A program made the position numbers and the translations under genes. The notes beneath the pieces were generated by a model. That model saw only the letters and a program-made list of their open reading frames with translations. It was not told where the DNA came from and did not search any database. Of a stretch of 64,000 nt of DNA, positions 17,925-26,373 are shown in pieces. Position 1 is the first letter of the stretch, and each line of letters starts with the position of its first letter. The stretch spans positions 1-64,000 of the forward strand of contig JAYFPK010000009.1 in NCBI GenBank assembly GCA_034927815.1. The letters run 5' to 3'. Source of the stretch: Limiplasma sp034927815. GTDB taxonomy: Bacteria > Bacillota > Clostridia > Christensenellales > Aristaeellaceae.

Positions 17925-18761
17925 GTGCGCTTTACCAAGATGGAAGGCATCGGCAACGACTACATCTATATCAACGGCTTTGAAGAGAAGGTGGAGGACC
18001 CCGCGGCCCTGAGCGTGCGCATGAGCCGCTACCACTTCGGCTGCGGCTCGGACGGGTTGATTCTGATCCTTCCCAGCGACGTGGCGGATTTCCGGATGCG
18101 CATGTTCAACAGCGACGGCAGCGAAAGCGGGATGTGCGGCAACGGCATCCGTTGCGTAGCCAAGTACTGCTATGACCGGGGCCTCACGGACAAGACGGAG
18201 TTCACCGTGGAGTCCGGCGGCCAGATCAAGGAATTGGTGTGTTACCTGAAGGACGGCCTGGTGGACAGCGTGCGGGTGGACATGGGGGAGCCGGTGCTGG
18301 AAGGCGGCCGGATCCCCAGCACGCTGTCCGGGGACCCTGTGGTGGCCCATCCCCTTACGGCCCTGGGGCAGACCTTCCCCGTGACGCTGGTGAACGTGGG
18401 CAATCCCCACGCCGTGACCTTTGTGCCGGACGTATCCGCCGCCCCGGTGACTACCGCCGGGCCGCTGCTGGAAAAGGACCCGGCCTTTCCCCAAAGGGCC
18501 AACATCGAGTTCGCCCAGGTCCGGGACCGGGGGCATGTGACCGCGCGGGTATGGGAGCGGGGCACAGGGGAGACCCTGGCCTGCGGCACGGGGGCCTGCG
18601 CCACCCTGGTGGCCTGCGTGCTGAACGGGGTAACGGACCGCAAGGCGGAGATCACGCTGCCTGGGGGCGCCCTTCAAATCCAGTGGGACGAAGCGACGAA
18701 CCATGTATTCATGACCGGCCCCGCCACCTTTGTCTATGACGGGCAATGGCTACAAGCCTGA
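17925..18761 (+). CDS. dapF: Diaminopimelate epimerase
   Basis: Interconverts LL- and meso-diaminopimelate for lysine and peptidoglycan. The 278-residue protein has both catalytic cysteines: one in the MCGNGIRCVAKY block and the other in ACGTGACATLVA. The N-terminal FTKMEGIGNDYI is the standard start of the family. The start codon is GTG at 17925 with AGAAGGGG just upstream. It precedes the LL-DAP aminotransferase by 12 bases, so the two consecutive pathway steps are co-transcribed. Confidence 0.97.
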   Translation: MRFTKMEGIGNDYIYINGFEEKVEDPAALSVRMSRYHFGCGSDGLILILPSDVADFRMRMFNSDGSESGMCGNGIRCVAKYCYDRGLTDKTEFTVESGGQIKELVCYLKDGLVDSVRVDMGEPVLEGGRIPSTLSGDPVVAHPLTALGQTFPVTLVNVGNPHAVTFVPDVSAAPVTTAGPLLEKDPAFPQRANIEFAQVRDRGHVTARVWERGTGETLACGTGACATLVACVLNGVTDRKAEITLPGGALQIQWDEATNHVFMTGPATFVYDGQWLQA

Positions 18762-18773
18762 AGGAGGAATTTC

Positions 18774-19997
18774 ATGATCAAGGCCAACCCCTATTTTGAA
18801 CGCCTTCCCGGCAGCTACCTATTCGCGGAGATCGCCAAGAGGGCCAAGGAGTATTCCGCTGAGAACCCAAACGCGAGCCTGGTTCGCCTGGGCATCGGCG
18901 ACGTGACCCGGCCTTTGGCCCCCGCCGTGGTCCAGGCCATGGGCGAGGCCGTGGAGGAGATGGGCCGCGCCGAAACCTTCCGGGGCTACGGCCCGGATTT
19001 CGGCTATGACTTTCTGGTGAACGCCATTTTGGAAAAGGACTACAAGGCCCGGGGCGTGGAGCTGGCCTTTGACGAGGTGTTTATTTCCGATGGAGCCAAA
19101 AGCGACGTGGCGAACCTGCAGGAGCTTTTCAGCGCCGACGCCGCCATCGCCGTCACCGATCCGGTCTACCCGGTGTATGTGGACAGCAACGCCATGGCCG
19201 GACGCCTGGGGCATTACGCGGATGGCCGCTGGGAGAAGCTGTGCTACCTGCCTTGCAACGCGGAGAACGGCTTTGTGCCGCCTTTGCCCCGGGAGCGCGT
19301 GGACGTGATCTACCTGTGCTACCCCAACAACCCCACAGGCACCACCTTGACCAAGGAACAGCTCAAGGTCTTTGTGGAGTATGCCCGGGAGAACCATAGC
19401 CTGATTATTTATGACGCGGCGTACAAGGCTTATATTTCCTCGGACGCGCCCCACAGCATTTACGAGGTGGAGGGGGCCAAGGAGGTGGCCATTGAGTGCT
19501 GCAGCTTCAGCAAAACCGCGGGCTTCACCGGCACCCGCTGCGCCTGGACGGTGATCCCCCATCAGGTAAAGGCACGGGGGGCCGGCGGGCAGCCCCTGGA
19601 GCTTAACACCCTGTGGAAGCGGCGCATGGGCACCAAGTTCAACGGGGTCAGCTATCCGGTGCAGCGGGCCGCCGCCGCCGTATACAGCCCTCAGGGCTGG
19701 GCCCAATGCATTGAGAATGTCCGCTATTACATGAACAATGCCACCATCATCCGGGAGGGCCTGGCCAAGGCCGGGTATACCGTCTTTGGGGGAGTGGACG
19801 CCCCCTACGTCTGGATGAAAACCCCCCAGGGCATGGACAGCTGGGCTTTCTTTGACCAGCTCCTCAAGGGCGTGGGCGTGGTGGGCACCCCCGGCGCGGG
19901 TTTCGGCCCCAGCGGGGAAGGGTACTTCCGCCTCACCGCCTTCAATACCCTGGAAAAGACCCGGGAGGCCGTGGAGCGGATCAGCGCCGGGCTGTAA
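18774..19997 (+). CDS. dapL: LL-diaminopimelate aminotransferase
   Basis: Converts tetrahydrodipicolinate directly to LL-diaminopimelate with glutamate as amino donor, bypassing the succinylase and acetylase branches. The 407-residue class I/II aminotransferase has the PLP lysine in SFSKTAGFTGTRCAW and the CYPNNPTGTTLTKEQL block. The N terminus NPYFERLPGSYLFAEIAKR is characteristic of DapL. AAGGAGG precedes the ATG. Its product is the DapF substrate, which explains the pairing. Confidence 0.96.
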   Translation: MIKANPYFERLPGSYLFAEIAKRAKEYSAENPNASLVRLGIGDVTRPLAPAVVQAMGEAVEEMGRAETFRGYGPDFGYDFLVNAILEKDYKARGVELAFDEVFISDGAKSDVANLQELFSADAAIAVTDPVYPVYVDSNAMAGRLGHYADGRWEKLCYLPCNAENGFVPPLPRERVDVIYLCYPNNPTGTTLTKEQLKVFVEYARENHSLIIYDAAYKAYISSDAPHSIYEVEGAKEVAIECCSFSKTAGFTGTRCAWTVIPHQVKARGAGGQPLELNTLWKRRMGTKFNGVSYPVQRAAAAVYSPQGWAQCIENVRYYMNNATIIREGLAKAGYTVFGGVDAPYVWMKTPQGMDSWAFFDQLLKGVGVVGTPGAGFGPSGEGYFRLTAFNTLEKTREAVERISAGL

Positions 19998-20261
19998 CGC
20001 GGCCGGGGCGCTAGGCGCTGGCCCCGCTTATCAATGGCAGAGTCATTTCAATAGTAAATTAAGTAAATAAGGAAAGACGGAGACAGTTTATCTCCCCTTC
20101 TGCCTTTTGGCTATGGCTACACCGTGCTATTTTGTGGACCAAGAAGGCGGCTGCAGGTTCTGTGGACAGGTTTCAAATATAAGACAACTATCTTCTCTAA
20201 GCCGCTTCAATTTTGTAAAAAGGGATTTGCGTGCGTCAATCGGGGTCCGGGGCTTGGGTTC

Positions 20262-20460
20262 AGCTTTATCGTCGCGGCGGGCACTACCGTGCCCGCCACT
20301 CGTAAAGCTTCCCACTGCGGGTCGCTAGCCCTTCGGGCTGTGATCCGGCCTTTCGGTCGTCACAGCCTTCACTACCGTTCGGCTGCTCGCCTCAAACCCC
20401 ACCTCTCGTTCGCTTTCGCCTTCGGCAAAGGGCCCACTGGGCCCACGCTCACTGGCGGTG
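20262..20460 (+). repeat. Structured non-coding module, locus 1 (two copies)
   Basis: Copy 1: an outer 7-bp stem AGCTTTA/TAAAGCT (20262-20268, 20303-20309) encloses TCGTC, an inner 9-bp stem around TACC (20276-20297) and TCG-like spacing. Copy 2: inner stem CAGCC/GGCTG (20363-20367, 20381-20385) around the loop TTCACTACCGTTC, then a hairpin GCC-TTC-GGC and the near-palindrome GGGCCCA-C-TGGGCCC (20430-20444). The same layout with different but still paired bases is found at 47440-47767. No gene function is assigned. Confidence 0.7.
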
Positions 20461-20547
20461 CCAAGGGCACACGCTTCCCTCCGTGTCCCGGCCACCCCGG
20501 GGGAAACGGGGTTGTTGGGGGGCCTTCTTGCCGTCTTACTCCCCGGA

Positions 20548-20724
20548 TACAACCCCGACGACTATCTCAACAAAAATCTCAAACGCGATATTGGTAAAAA
20601 GTTTATGCTGCATGCGCAGAGCAGATTCGAGCATAATGCTCGTTATTTCCTCAAGCGTAACCAACTTAATCCCAGGCGTATCCGCTCATGCTTCCGTCAC
20701 CGCGCTGCTGCGTATAGCGTCTAA
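20548..20724 (+). pseudogene. IS630-type transposase C-terminal remnant
   Basis: The last 58 codons of an open frame read YNPDDYLNKNLKRDIGKK and continue to KRNQLNPRRIRSCFRHRAAA before a stop. This matches the C-terminal end of IS630-family DDE transposases, where the NP-D-E/D-YLN-LK segment carries the last acidic catalytic residue. Everything upstream of the first Tyr is GC-rich repeat sequence with no transposase similarity, so the 5' part of the gene has been lost or replaced. Confidence 0.65.
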
Positions 20725-20953
20725 TGATACGCTATATTTATTTGGTAGAATAACAATAGTGTAAATTGATTTTGAAAAAAGGCGGGTAAAGACATAGTAC
20801 AAAAAGAATGAAGATCTAAGGAAAATCACTCATTTATCAAAATCTAGCTCTGCCTTGGTTTCCACATTGTCTCAACCGTACCAGTGATTGCATGGAAACA
20901 TAAAGGAAAATCGTTACTTACTATATAAATAAAAAACCAGGAGATTATGAACT

Positions 20954-22069
20954 ATGAAAAAAAGGATGCTGGTTATTTTATTAGCGGCATGTCTGGTCAT
21001 GAATATGTCGATAAGTATAGCTTATGATAATCCATTTGCGGTTTCTGCTAATGCCGATGAGGAAATACCAGCAAAGGAATTCCACTATGGAACTGTAGTT
21101 GGAAAAGAGAATTGCCCCTGTTACTATTATACCACGCCAAAAGAAAGTGATGAAAATATTGTTGGCTTTTTTTATCCTGGTGCCCAGGTCAAAATCCTAG
21201 AGCTTGGTGAAAAGTGGTGCTATATCGTTCTCGGTAGAGAGGGCTATATACAAACGTCCCACTTATCCATCTCTCCATCTTCCACAAAGCTCCGTCAAAC
21301 TGTTTATTTTACATCACTTCCACCAATTGGTTTTGCTTTTGTCAACTTTTCCTTAAATGATCCCGACATAGAAAATGATGGTTTTATCGGATTGTTGCTT
21401 GATTGTGATACAACTCAAGGCGGCGACCCACTCGACAACGGATCAGTGCTTAAGTTAATTGGGTATGCGGGTGACTTGATTCAAGTCCAGAAAACTAACT
21501 TTGATGGGTTTATCCGAAAGAAACACGCAAGTATTCTCTTATTCAAGGATTTGTTTGCAGTAAACAGCAAAACATACCTTTCAGGCACTTATCAGGAAGG
21601 TGCAGATTTAGAATCCGGCTTATATCGTGCTGCCTCAAATGGAATTGGGAATGCAACGATTCGTGTTTCGGATGGTACTGCCAATGAGCTCTTATATGAG
21701 TTGAGCGCTGATTCTGCACTCTTTACTACGTTGTATATCCCGCAAAATATGACTATCGACATTTCTGCAAACGGAGTATTGACACCCATTCTTTATGAAA
21801 ACACTTTGAATCATGAAGAATTCCATGGAGGCCGAATCCTATCCGGTGTTGATGCTTACATAGACCTTCCCCCCGATGGCTATTACAGCATTATTGCGGA
21901 CAATACGAAAGGAGCATATTATATCATATCGACAATCTGGAATGATAAACTACTGAAAAGTGGAAAAAGATACGATCTTCAACTTGGTCAGGAAGAACGT
22001 ATAAATGTTCGTGCAGGTAACTTCATCGAATTGCACAACTGCAGATTGGAGAAAGTAACAGAAAAGTAG
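20954..22069 (+). CDS. Secreted SH3-like protein of unknown function
   Basis: A 371-residue exported protein. It has a basic start and hydrophobic core (MKKRMLVILLAACLVMNM), so a signal peptide of about 25-35 residues; an early Cys (LAAC) is too close to the N terminus for a convincing lipobox. Residues about 45-110 resemble a bacterial SH3 domain (YTTPKES, PGAQVKILELGEKWCYI, EGYIQTSHL). The rest is beta-rich with no family I recognise. Base composition is clearly more AT-rich than the surrounding genes, and codon use differs, which fits recent acquisition. It lies alone after the repeat/transposase island. AGGAG is 12 bases before the ATG. Confidence 0.75.
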   Translation: MKKRMLVILLAACLVMNMSISIAYDNPFAVSANADEEIPAKEFHYGTVVGKENCPCYYYTTPKESDENIVGFFYPGAQVKILELGEKWCYIVLGREGYIQTSHLSISPSSTKLRQTVYFTSLPPIGFAFVNFSLNDPDIENDGFIGLLLDCDTTQGGDPLDNGSVLKLIGYAGDLIQVQKTNFDGFIRKKHASILLFKDLFAVNSKTYLSGTYQEGADLESGLYRAASNGIGNATIRVSDGTANELLYELSADSALFTTLYIPQNMTIDISANGVLTPILYENTLNHEEFHGGRILSGVDAYIDLPPDGYYSIIADNTKGAYYIISTIWNDKLLKSGKRYDLQLGQEERINVRAGNFIELHNCRLEKVTEK

Positions 22070-22124
22070 TTTTATGCTGCATAAACAAACACGCACCCCC
22101 ACTTCGTGCAAGGTCCGCTGCACT

Positions 22125-22153
22125 TTGCGCGTTGTTTCCTCCTGTGCTATACT
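22125..22153 (+). promoter_or_regulatory. Promoter of the capA-like gene
   Basis: -35 TTGCGC at 22125-22130, 17-base spacer, -10 TATACT at 22148-22153. Transcription would begin only about 13 bases before the proposed ATG, leaving a very short leader with GGGGTGAT as ribosome site. Confidence 0.75.
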
Positions 22154-22172
22154 AAAGCCACGGGGTGATGGC

Positions 22173-23309
22173 ATGAAGGGCTGGGGCGTATGCTTGCTGG
22201 CTTGGCTGCTGTGCTGGGCGGGGCTGCCCGCTATGGAGGCGCGGGCCGGCGAGGCCGTGAAGATTTATACCTTCTCCGCGGAGGAAATACCCCAGGAGCT
22301 TTCTCAAACGGCCATGCAAGTGAATACCCAGGAGGTGCGCATCACCTTGACCTTCGCGGGGGATTGCACCTTGGGCGGAACTCCTTCCACAGTGAACGCT
22401 TCCAGGGGCTTTGGCGGCGTGGTCCGGGAAAAGGGCATGGACTACCCCTTTGCCAAGCTCCGGGGGCTCTTTGCCACGGACGACTGCACCGTGGTGAACC
22501 TGGAGGGGGTGCTGTCCCAGGAGAAGGAAGGCGCGGTTCCAGGCAAGCGCTTTCACTTCGTCGGCGACCCCGGCTACGGGGAGATTCTTTCCCGGGGCAG
22601 CGTGGAGTGCGTCAATTTGGCCAACAACCACACCATGGACTTTGGCCGCCGGGGGTACGAGGATACCATGGCGGCCCTTCAAAAGGCCCAGGTGGCCTAC
22701 TTTGGGGAGGACACCGTCACTGTGGTGGAAAAGGGCGGCATGCGCATCGGCCTCACCGGGAGCCTGGTGGCCTTAGGGGAGGATAAGCGCCGGGTCCTGG
22801 AGCGGCAGATGGAGGCGCTGCGGGAGGCGGGCTGCCAGTGGATCGCCCACTCCATGCATGGCGGCGTGGAGTATGCCCAGCAGCCCACGCTCCGGCAGCG
22901 GGGGACCGCGGCCTATGCCGCCGGAGCCGGGGCCGCGCTGGTGGTGGGGCATCATCCCCACGTGGTCCAGGGCATGGAGATGCTGGGGGATGTGCCGGTG
23001 CTCTATAGCCTGGGGAATTGCAGCTTTGGGGGCAATTTCCGGCCCAGGGACATGGACGCTTGCCTTTTGCGGGTGGAGCTTGCCTTTGCCCAAGGGGAGC
23101 TTCAAAGCATGGAGCTGGCCCTGTGGCCCATCCGGGTCAGCGGGGAAACGGGGAGCAACAATTTCCAGCCTGTCCTGGCCGCCGGGGAGGACGCTGGACG
23201 GATCATGGAAAAGCTGCAAAAGTCCTCGAAAATCCAGCTTGCGCCCTATGAGGAAGGAAAGGGCGCGGCGCTGCCGGCAGTGGAATACAAAGCACAGAAG
23301 GAGCGATGA
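22173..23309 (+). CDS. CapA-family poly-gamma-glutamate/capsule protein
   Basis: A 378-residue protein with an N-terminal signal sequence (MKGWGVCLLAWLLCWAGL) and a CapA/PGA_cap metallophosphatase-like domain. Family motifs appear in order: LTFAGDCTLGG, VVNLEGVLSQ, VNLANNHTMDFG, WIAHSMHGGVEY, VVGHHPHVVQGME and VLYSLGNCSFGG. The aspartate and histidine ligands expected for a binuclear metal site are present. It probably acts outside the membrane on a cell-surface polymer, but no other capsule genes are adjacent and the substrate is unknown. The start was taken at 22173, just before the signal sequence; the open frame extends further upstream through the promoter and is rejected. Confidence 0.85.
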   Translation: MKGWGVCLLAWLLCWAGLPAMEARAGEAVKIYTFSAEEIPQELSQTAMQVNTQEVRITLTFAGDCTLGGTPSTVNASRGFGGVVREKGMDYPFAKLRGLFATDDCTVVNLEGVLSQEKEGAVPGKRFHFVGDPGYGEILSRGSVECVNLANNHTMDFGRRGYEDTMAALQKAQVAYFGEDTVTVVEKGGMRIGLTGSLVALGEDKRRVLERQMEALREAGCQWIAHSMHGGVEYAQQPTLRQRGTAAYAAGAGAALVVGHHPHVVQGMEMLGDVPVLYSLGNCSFGGNFRPRDMDACLLRVELAFAQGELQSMELALWPIRVSGETGSNNFQPVLAAGEDAGRIMEKLQKSSKIQLAPYEEGKGAALPAVEYKAQKER

Positions 23310-23926
23310 TGATGGAAGAGCTCATGAAAAAAGTCATCCAGGGGATGGAAGCGGGGGGATTTGAGGTTGTACGGCTTCGCACGGCCAGCGACGCCTGTCA
23401 ATACATCCTGGCCCATATTCCCCAGGGCGCGGTGGTGGGCGCGGGGGGCTCGGTGAGCGTTCGGGACACCAATGCGCTCCAGGAGCTGGCCGCCAGGGGG
23501 CACGCCGTGTTCAGCCACACCGGAGCCCCGCCCCAGGAGCAACCGCAGATCCGCAGGTCCGCCATGGGGGCCGACGTGTACCTCACCTCCGTCAATGCCG
23601 TCACCAAGGAGGGACAGATGGTGCTGGTGGACGGCACGGGCAACCGGGTGGCGGCGGTGGCTTTTGGCCCCAAGACGGTGTTCTTTGTGGTGAGCCACTC
23701 CAAGGTGGTGGATGGGGGCATCAACACCGCCATCGCCAGGATCAAGAAGGTGGCCTGCCCCCAAAATGCCCGCAGGCTGGGCCTGAAAACCAGCTGCGCC
23801 CTCACGGGCCTGTGCGAGGGGAAGGACTGCGCCGATAGCATGTGCCGCATGACCCTGGTGCTGGACCGGGCGCCCAAGGAGCGGGAGATGCGGGTGCTGC
23901 TGGTGGAGGAGCCCTTGGGCTACTGA
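23306..23926 (+). CDS. LUD-domain (LutC/YkgG-like) protein
   Basis: A 206-residue single LUD domain protein (formerly DUF162). Visible features are VVGAGGSVSVRDTNALQEL near the N terminus, the DVYLTSVNAVTKEGQMVLVDGTGNRVAA core and the FVVSHSKVVDG segment. A Cys-containing C-terminal stretch follows (CALTGLCEGKDCADSMC), commonly seen in clostridial members. Lactate-utilisation LutC is a relative, but no lutAB genes are adjacent, so lactate metabolism is not claimed. Three ATGs in a row (23306, 23309, 23312) overlap the end of the capA-like gene; AAGGAG spacing favours the second or third. Confidence 0.85.
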   Translation: MMMEELMKKVIQGMEAGGFEVVRLRTASDACQYILAHIPQGAVVGAGGSVSVRDTNALQELAARGHAVFSHTGAPPQEQPQIRRSAMGADVYLTSVNAVTKEGQMVLVDGTGNRVAAVAFGPKTVFFVVSHSKVVDGGINTAIARIKKVACPQNARRLGLKTSCALTGLCEGKDCADSMCRMTLVLDRAPKEREMRVLLVEEPLGY

Positions 23927-24067
23927 CGGATTCCTTGGGAAAGGCCGCAAAAATATCGTGAAAACGGGAAAAATAGGTGGCGCGGGCATTGGGTTTGTGG
24001 TACACTGTTTGATGGTATGGAACGAAATTTTCAGAAGCCCCCATCGGCTTCGCGAGGGAATGGACAG

Positions 24068-25138
24068 ATGATGAAACGAGTGGACCGCTTTTTGGAAGCG
24101 CTGAAGGCCACGGACCGTCAGGCGGCGCTGATTCACAATCCCGCCAACATCTTTTACCTCTCCGGGTATACCGGCGAGGGCTGCCTGTTTGTGTCCGGCA
24201 AGGGACGGGCGCTGATCACGGACTTCCGCTATACGGAGCAGGCTGAAAAGCAGGCCCCCGGCTTTGACGTTCATATGACCGACAAGGACAACACCCCCCA
24301 GGGCGTGGTGGCCGCGCTTTGCGCCCAGTGGGGCGTGGAGGCCGTTTTTCACGAGGACGATACCATGACGGTGCGGGAGTTTGGCAAGTACAGGGAGGCC
24401 ATCCCGGCGGCGGAATGGTGCGTTGTGGGGGATTGCCTGGAGGAGCTCAGGCAGGTCAAGGACGAGGACGAGCTGGCCCTGATCCGCAAGGCCTGCCAGA
24501 TCACCGGGGAGGCCTTTGAGCGCCTGCTGCCCCAGATCAAGGAGGGCATGACGGAGAAGGAACTGGCCGCCTTGCTGGAGTACGATATGCGTAGCCACGG
24601 GGCCGATGGGATCGCCTTTTCCAGCATCGTGGCGGCGGGGGCCAACGGCTCGTTGCCTCACGCGGTGCCCAGCGACGCCAAGCTGAAAAAGGGGGATATG
24701 ATCACCCTGGACTTTGGCGCCAAGGCGGGCGGCTACTGCGCGGATATGACCCGCACCGTGGCCTTGGGAGAGCCCAGCCAGGAGATGAAAAGGGTCTACC
24801 AGGTGGTGCAGGAGGCCCAAAGGCTCGCCCAGGAGGCGGTGGCGGCGGGCAAGTCCTGCAAAGCGGTGGACGCGATAGCCCGGGACTATATCAACAGCCA
24901 GGGGTATGAAGGCCGTTTCGGCCATGGCCTGGGCCACAGCCTGGGCATCGAGATCCATGAGAACCCCCGTTTCAATACCCAGTCCGAGGCCATTCTCCAG
25001 GAGGGGCAGCTCATGACCGTGGAGCCCGGCGTCTATTTGCCGGGCATAGGCGGGGTGCGTATTGAAAACACCGTGGTCGTCACCAAGGACGGATGCATCG
25101 CCTTGACCACCCCCACGCGGGATTTGATCATCCTATAA
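24068..25138 (+). CDS. Xaa-Pro peptidase, M24 family
   Basis: A 356-residue cytoplasmic metallopeptidase that should cleave X-Pro bonds. The N-terminal creatinase-like domain (RQAALIHNPANIFYLSGYTGEG) is followed by the pita-bread catalytic domain with the metal ligands in DFGAKAGGYCADMTRT, HGLGHSLGIEIHE, TVEPGVYLPG and GGVRIENTV. I chose the ATG at 24068 because GAGGGA lies 8 bases upstream; the frame can be extended 17 residues to 24017. It is followed by efp at 30 bases, an arrangement common in Bacillota. Confidence 0.93.
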   Translation: MMKRVDRFLEALKATDRQAALIHNPANIFYLSGYTGEGCLFVSGKGRALITDFRYTEQAEKQAPGFDVHMTDKDNTPQGVVAALCAQWGVEAVFHEDDTMTVREFGKYREAIPAAEWCVVGDCLEELRQVKDEDELALIRKACQITGEAFERLLPQIKEGMTEKELAALLEYDMRSHGADGIAFSSIVAAGANGSLPHAVPSDAKLKKGDMITLDFGAKAGGYCADMTRTVALGEPSQEMKRVYQVVQEAQRLAQEAVAAGKSCKAVDAIARDYINSQGYEGRFGHGLGHSLGIEIHENPRFNTQSEAILQEGQLMTVEPGVYLPGIGGVRIENTVVVTKDGCIALTTPTRDLIIL

Positions 25139-25168
25139 ATCTCATCAATTGCGAACGGAGGAAAACGA

Positions 25169-25729
25169 ATGATTACGGCAGGCGATTTTCGTAAGGGAGT
25201 TACCATTGAGTGGGATGGCGGCGTTTGGAATATCGTGGATTTCCAGCATGTGAAGCCCGGCAAGGGCGCGGCCTTTGTCCGCACCAAGATCAAGAACATC
25301 ATGACCGGCGCGGTGGTGGAGCGCAGCTTCAACCCCACGGACAAGATGCCCCGCGCCATCGTGGAAACCAAGGAAATGCAGTACGTCTACGAGGACAGCG
25401 GGCTGTACTACTTCATGGATACCGAGACCTACGAGCAGATTCCCTTAAACAAGGAGCAGGTGGAGGACGCCATCCCCTTTGTGAAGGAAGGCACCAACGT
25501 CACCGTGAAGTTCTTCAAAGACAGCGCTTTCAGCGTGGAAGCCCCCAACTTTGTGGAGTTGGAAATTCTGGACACGGAGCCGGGCTTCAAGGGCGACACC
25601 GCCAGCAACACCTACAAGCCCGCCAAGCTGGAGACCGGATACAGCCTGCAGGTGCCCCTGTTCATCAACACCGGGGACCGCATCCGGGTGGATACCCGCT
25701 CCGGCGAATACATGGAGCGTTGCAAGTAA
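25169..25729 (+). CDS. efp: Translation elongation factor P
   Basis: Relieves ribosome stalling at consecutive prolines. 186 residues, the usual length. The loop HVKPGKGAAFVRTKIKN carries the conserved lysine that is modified in some bacteria; no EpmA/EpmB genes are in the window. The three OB-like domains end with RIRVDTRSGEYMER, the classic EF-P C terminus. A GGAGG ribosome site precedes the ATG. Likely co-transcribed with the peptidase gene upstream. Confidence 0.97.
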   Translation: MITAGDFRKGVTIEWDGGVWNIVDFQHVKPGKGAAFVRTKIKNIMTGAVVERSFNPTDKMPRAIVETKEMQYVYEDSGLYYFMDTETYEQIPLNKEQVEDAIPFVKEGTNVTVKFFKDSAFSVEAPNFVELEILDTEPGFKGDTASNTYKPAKLETGYSLQVPLFINTGDRIRVDTRSGEYMERCK

Positions 25730-25787
25730 CAATACAATAGGAGGCAGAGCCTCCCCAGGGGAGCGGGGGGCCGCGAAAGGAGATCCT

Positions 25788-26216
25788 ATGAGCAATCTGA
25801 CCGACCGCACGGCATACCTGAGGGGCTTGGCCGAGGGCATGAACCTTTCCAAGGAACAGAACGAGAGCAAGCTCATGCTGGAGATGCTGTCCGTCATGGA
25901 TGAGATGGCGCAAAAGCTGGCGGAGCTGGAAAACGGCATGGCCGAGCTGGACGAGTACGTGGAGTCCATCGATGAGGATCTCAGCGATATGGAAGAGGTG
26001 CTCTTTGGGGACGAGGACGAGGAGTACGAGGACTATGACGAGGAGGATGAGGATTCCGCCTTTGGGGAGAATGAGGAGCTTTCCTTTGAGTGCCCCCATT
26101 GCGGCAACCCCATGCGCCTGAAGGCCGCGGACATCGACTTTGATCAAAGCCCCGTATGCCCCAAGTGCGACAAGCCGTTCTTTCCCGATGTGATGGAGGG
26201 AGAGGACGAGGAGTAA
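25788..26216 (+). CDS. CD1247-type zinc-ribbon protein
   Basis: A 142-residue protein resembling the clostridial CD1247 family. The N-terminal half is a helical segment (YLRGLAEGMNL, then a coiled-coil-like stretch rich in Glu, Leu and Met), the middle is very acidic (runs of D/E), and the C terminus has a zinc ribbon CPHCGN...CPKCDK. Function is unknown. It starts 58 bases after efp with AAAGGAG and is followed by a strong terminator, so it ends the peptidase-efp transcript. Confidence 0.8.
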   Translation: MSNLTDRTAYLRGLAEGMNLSKEQNESKLMLEMLSVMDEMAQKLAELENGMAELDEYVESIDEDLSDMEEVLFGDEDEEYEDYDEEDEDSAFGENEELSFECPHCGNPMRLKAADIDFDQSPVCPKCDKPFFPDVMEGEDEE

Positions 26217-26231
26217 GGAGTGCCCTTGAGC

Positions 26232-26264
26232 CCCCCGCAAGCAGCCGCTTGCGGGGGTGTTTTT
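26232..26264 (+). terminator. Intrinsic terminator after the CD1247-type gene
   Basis: 11-bp perfect stem CCCCCGCAAGC/GCTTGCGGGGG with a 4-base loop, followed by TGTTTTT. Confidence 0.93.
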
Positions 26265-26271
26265 GGGAGCG

Positions 26272-26294
26272 GGACCGGCTCAGCCGGTCCTTTT
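26272..26294 (+). terminator. Second terminator hairpin
   Basis: 7-bp stem GGACCGG/CCGGTCC with a 5-base loop and TTTT, 8 bases after the first terminator. It would act as a back-up stop before the glf promoter. Confidence 0.75.
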
Positions 26295-26317
26295 CCATCT
26301 GCCCTTTGCCGCCTGCC

Positions 26318-26346
26318 TTGAAGTCCCTGCAAGGCTATGGTATACT
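26318..26346 (+). promoter_or_regulatory. Promoter of glf
   Basis: -35 TTGAAG at 26318-26323, 17-base spacer ending in TGG (extended -10), -10 TATACT at 26341-26346. Confidence 0.82.
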
Positions 26347-26373
26347 TTTTCCAAACGCAAATGAGGTGTATGC

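Larger units (their letters stand above)
19998..20953. other. 956-base gap with structured repeat and transposase remnant
   Basis: No intact gene. In order it holds a GC hairpin just after dapL (about 19999-20025), an AT-richer stretch, a 45-base segment (20166-20211) similar to the complement of 47815-47860, two copies of a structured module (20262-20460), a 17-base motif shared with the other locus (20508-20524), an IS630-type transposase tail (20548-20724) and an AT-rich upstream region of the next gene. Open frames crossing the GC-rich repeat have unlikely composition and are not called. Confidence 0.6.

Noticed and set aside
20107..20597. Overlapping open frames across the locus 1 repeat
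   Set aside because: Frames change composition at the repeat border and have no ribosome site; no family features apart from the separate transposase tail.
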